From an uncultured Prevotella sp. (lineage in GTDB: Bacteria; Bacteroidota; Bacteroidia; Bacteroidales; Bacteroidaceae), in the NCBI GenBank assembly GCA_900557255.1, contig USSA01000128.1:1-8243 (forward strand): a DNA stretch of 8,243 nt. Reading direction: 5' to 3'. Below are positions 6,623 to 8,243 of this stretch, one piece after another. The position numbers were made by a program, and so were the translations under genes. Under the pieces are notes generated by a model. That model searched no databases. It was not told where the DNA came from and was given only the letters and a program-made list of their open reading frames with translations. Every line of letters starts with the position of its first letter. The first letter of the stretch is position 1.

Positions 6623-6916
6623 ATGAGTGCAAATGAGAAAACCATTAATACGTTTGCCACAAGAGTAAGGCAGATGATTCTCAAGTTTGACGAGGTCAAG
6701 CAGGAGAATGCTGGACTCTATGCGATGGTGGATGAGCGCGATGCCAAAATCAAGGCATTGGAGGAAAAGTTGGCTCAAGCGCAGAGTGATTACAACAGCT
6801 TGAAGATGGCGAAGATGATGACGATTTCTGACAATGATATGGAAGCTACTCAGAAGCGCATCGCCAAGCTCATAAGAGATGTCAATAAGTGTATCACACT
6901 ATTGGGTGAAAAGTAA
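6623..6916 (+). CDS. Small coiled-coil protein, candidate ZapB-like partner of ZapA
   Basis: This is a 97-residue cytosolic protein without signal peptide or membrane span. Residues about 10-62 are rich in Glu, Lys, Gln, Ala and Leu with heptad-like spacing (VRQMILKFDEVKQEN, then IKALEEKLAQAQSDYNSLK), as in a parallel coiled coil. A second helix at about 73-95 (MEATQKRIAKLIRDVNKCITLLG) follows a short break. It is 11 bp upstream of zapA and shares its promoter, so the two are almost certainly cotranscribed. In Gammaproteobacteria the short coiled-coil protein ZapB binds ZapA and cross-links the Z-ring; this protein has similar size and build, but I cannot claim homology. From memory, a small coiled-coil gene before zapA and rny is common in Bacteroidota and is usually left as hypothetical. 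The coding call is firm; the role as a ZapA partner is inference from context and shape. Confidence 0.85.
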   Translation: MSANEKTINTFATRVRQMILKFDEVKQENAGLYAMVDERDAKIKALEEKLAQAQSDYNSLKMAKMMTISDNDMEATQKRIAKLIRDVNKCITLLGEK

Positions 6917-6927
6917 AAATCGGAACG

Positions 6928-7227
6928 ATGGCAGAACAAGAACAAGATAAATTACTCATACGATTACACGTCTATGATACAGATCTTTCGGTAAGAATAC
7001 CTAGGGAAGACGAGGAGTATTATCGTAAATCAGCCAAACTGATAGATGATATTGTAAACTCATATACCAAGATTTTCAAAGGCAGAAAGAGCGATAAGGA
7101 AATCCTGTATATGGCGCTCATTGATGTGGCATTGAGATATGAGAAGGAATCGGATCGGAATGATACGAAACCTTATGATGATATTCTTGAGAAGCTTACC
7201 TCCGAGATTGAAGACGCTTTGAAATAA
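6928..7227 (+). CDS. zapA: Cell division protein ZapA
   Basis: ZapA binds FtsZ at midcell and promotes bundling of its filaments into the Z-ring. The 99-residue length fits the family. The N-terminal part (residues 8-30, [28 protein letters not shown]) is the compact beta-alpha head with the usual start of a strand, a short turn and an E/D-rich loop. The C-terminal part (32-98) is the long helix used for dimer and tetramer formation, including the conserved-looking [18 protein letters not shown] stretch. It lies 11 bp after the coiled-coil gene and 28 bp before rny, all in one direction, so it should be part of one transcript. From memory, the zapA-rny pairing is common in Bacteroidota. No oddities of length or composition. 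The start is set by the short gap and the good N-terminal fit. Confidence 0.92.
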   Translation: MAEQEQDKLLIRLHVYDTDLSVRIPREDEEYYRKSAKLIDDIVNSYTKIFKGRKSDKEILYMALIDVALRYEKESDRNDTKPYDDILEKLTSEIEDALK

Positions 7228-7255
7228 GAATATTAATAAACATATATATAATATA

Positions 7256-8243
7256 ATGATAGTAACTATTATAGCAGCCTTGGTGGCGCTTGTTATCGGC
7301 GGTGCTGCTGGGTATTTCATTTTCCGTTATGTCATTAAGGGAAAATATAATGAAATGATAGAAGCTGCCAACAAAGAGGCAGAAGTAGTAAAAGAGAAGA
7401 AGCTTTTGGAAGTGAAGGAGAAATTCCTCAACAAGAAGGCGGAACTCGAAAAAGAAGTGCAGCAGCGTAATTCTCGCATCCAGCAGAATGAGAATAAGTT
7501 GAAGCAGCGCGAGATTTCTCTCAATCAGCGTCAGGAAGACCTCGGTCGACGCAAGATGGAGATTGATCAGTATCAGCAGCGTGTTGATAACGAGAAGAAA
7601 CTCTTGTCTGTCAAGCAGCAGGAACTTGATAAGATGCAGAAACAGGAGCAGGCTAAACTGGAAGAACTTTCTGGTCTGAGTGCTGAAGAGGCTAAGCAGA
7701 GATTGATTGAGAGTCTGAAAGATCAGGCTAAACTCGATGCTGCAAGCTATGTGAACGAGATTATGGACGATGCCAAACTCAATGCTAACCAGCAGGCTAA
7801 GAAGATTGTGATTCAGACAATCCAGCGTGTTGCTACAGAAACAGCCATTGAGAACTCTGTCAGCGTTTTCCATATCGATAATGATGAGGTGAAGGGACGT
7901 ATTATCGGTCGTGAAGGCCGCAATATCCGTGCTCTGGAAGCAGCAACTGGTGTAGAAATCGTTGTGGATGATACTCCTGAGGCAATCGTTATCTCAGCCT
8001 TCGACCCTGTTCGTCGTGAGGTTTGCCGTCTGGCTCTCCACCAGTTGGTAGCTGACGGACGTATTCACCCAGCCCGTATCGAGGAGGTGGTAGCCAAGGT
8101 GAAGAAACAGTTGGATAATGAAATTATCGAGACGGGTAAGCGTACAGCTATCGACCTCGGTATTCATGGTCTGCACCCAGAGTTGATTCGTATCATCGGT
8201 AAGATGAAGTACCGTTCTTCTTATGGTCAGAACCTCTTGCAGC
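7256..8243 (+). CDS. rny: Ribonuclease Y, N-terminal 329 residues (3' end cut by window)
   Basis: RNase Y is a membrane-anchored endoribonuclease that starts mRNA decay and processing. The frame from ATG 7256 stays open to the window end, giving 329 residues of an expected 510 or so. Residues 2-26 form the N-terminal membrane anchor ([20 protein letters not shown] then a basic flank). Residues about 30-145 are a long charged coiled coil. Residues about 205-270 are the KH RNA-binding domain with [10 protein letters not shown] at 214-223, whose GxxG loop is Gly218-Arg-Glu-Gly221. The last visible residues, [14 protein letters not shown], match the start of the HD domain; the metal-binding His-Asp motif lies beyond the edge. 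It follows zapA by 28 bp of very AT-rich sequence without its own good promoter or Shine-Dalgarno, so it is probably cotranscribed. The truncation comes from the window, not from mutation. Identification is very firm. Confidence 0.97.
   Translation, partial: MIVTIIAALVALVIGGAAGYFIFRYVIKGKYNEMIEAANKEAEVVKEKKLLEVKEKFLNKKAELEKEVQQRNSRIQQNENKLKQREISLNQRQEDLGRRKMEIDQYQQRVDNEKKLLSVKQQELDKMQKQEQAKLEELSGLSAEEAKQRLIESLKDQAKLDAASYVNEIMDDAKLNANQQAKKIVIQTIQRVATETAIENSVSVFHIDNDEVKGRIIGREGRNIRALEAATGVEIVVDDTPEAIVISAFDPVRREVCRLALHQLVADGRIHPARIEEVVAKVKKQLDNEIIETGKRTAIDLGIHGLHPELIRIIGKMKYRSSYGQNLLQ

Noticed and set aside
7228..7255. Small RNA gene such as 6S RNA next to zapA
   Set aside because: The gap is only 28 bp of AT-rich sequence, too short for such an RNA.
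7196..7873. Open frame of 225 codons antisense to rny
   Set aside because: Leu/Phe-rich shadow of the RNase Y coiled-coil region; RNase Y on the other strand is certain.

Overview
The window looks like a chromosomal segment from a Bacteroidota bacterium, most likely Prevotellaceae (Prevotella/Segatella type). The signs are: Bacteroidota promoters of the form TTTG-N20-TAnnTTTG, no Shine-Dalgarno sequences but A-rich leaders, a BY-kinase with a Tyr-Gly tail, a BT0820-type HAD protein, and the gene order coiled-coil protein / zapA / rny. The genus is inferred from overall resemblance, not from a marker gene. I see no mobile element, CRISPR array, tRNA or rRNA.

Layout: (1) Bases 1-1529 (+) hold the C-terminal part of a PpiD/SurA-like periplasmic peptidyl-prolyl isomerase cut by the window edge. 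(2) It ends at a bidirectional terminator with a perfect 29-bp stem (1546-1609), which it shares with the convergent minus-strand group. (3) The minus-strand group, read from 5657 down to 1652, is rfbA/rmlA (dTDP-glucose synthesis), a Wzc-type tyrosine autokinase/polysaccharide co-polymerase, then, past a hairpin, a small cap-less HAD phosphatase. Together these point to making and exporting a surface polysaccharide. The other rml genes, Wza, glycosyltransferases and flippase are not in the window. (4) Bases 5658-5883 are a divergent promoter region with one good promoter per strand and an AT-rich repeated element between them. (5) On the plus strand follow an unrecognised 216-aa cytosolic protein and then, from its own promoter, a tight cluster: a 97-aa coiled-coil protein, ZapA and RNase Y. 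RNase Y runs off the right end just before its catalytic HD domain. This cluster joins FtsZ-ring assembly to mRNA turnover.

The observations most worth following are the 13-fold Tyr-Gly-x tail of the kinase, encoded by 9-bp tandem repeats; the unusual Walker A' motif of that kinase; the candidate ZapB-like partner of ZapA; the lone HAD phosphatase behind the kinase; and three promoters that all share exactly 20-nt spacing.
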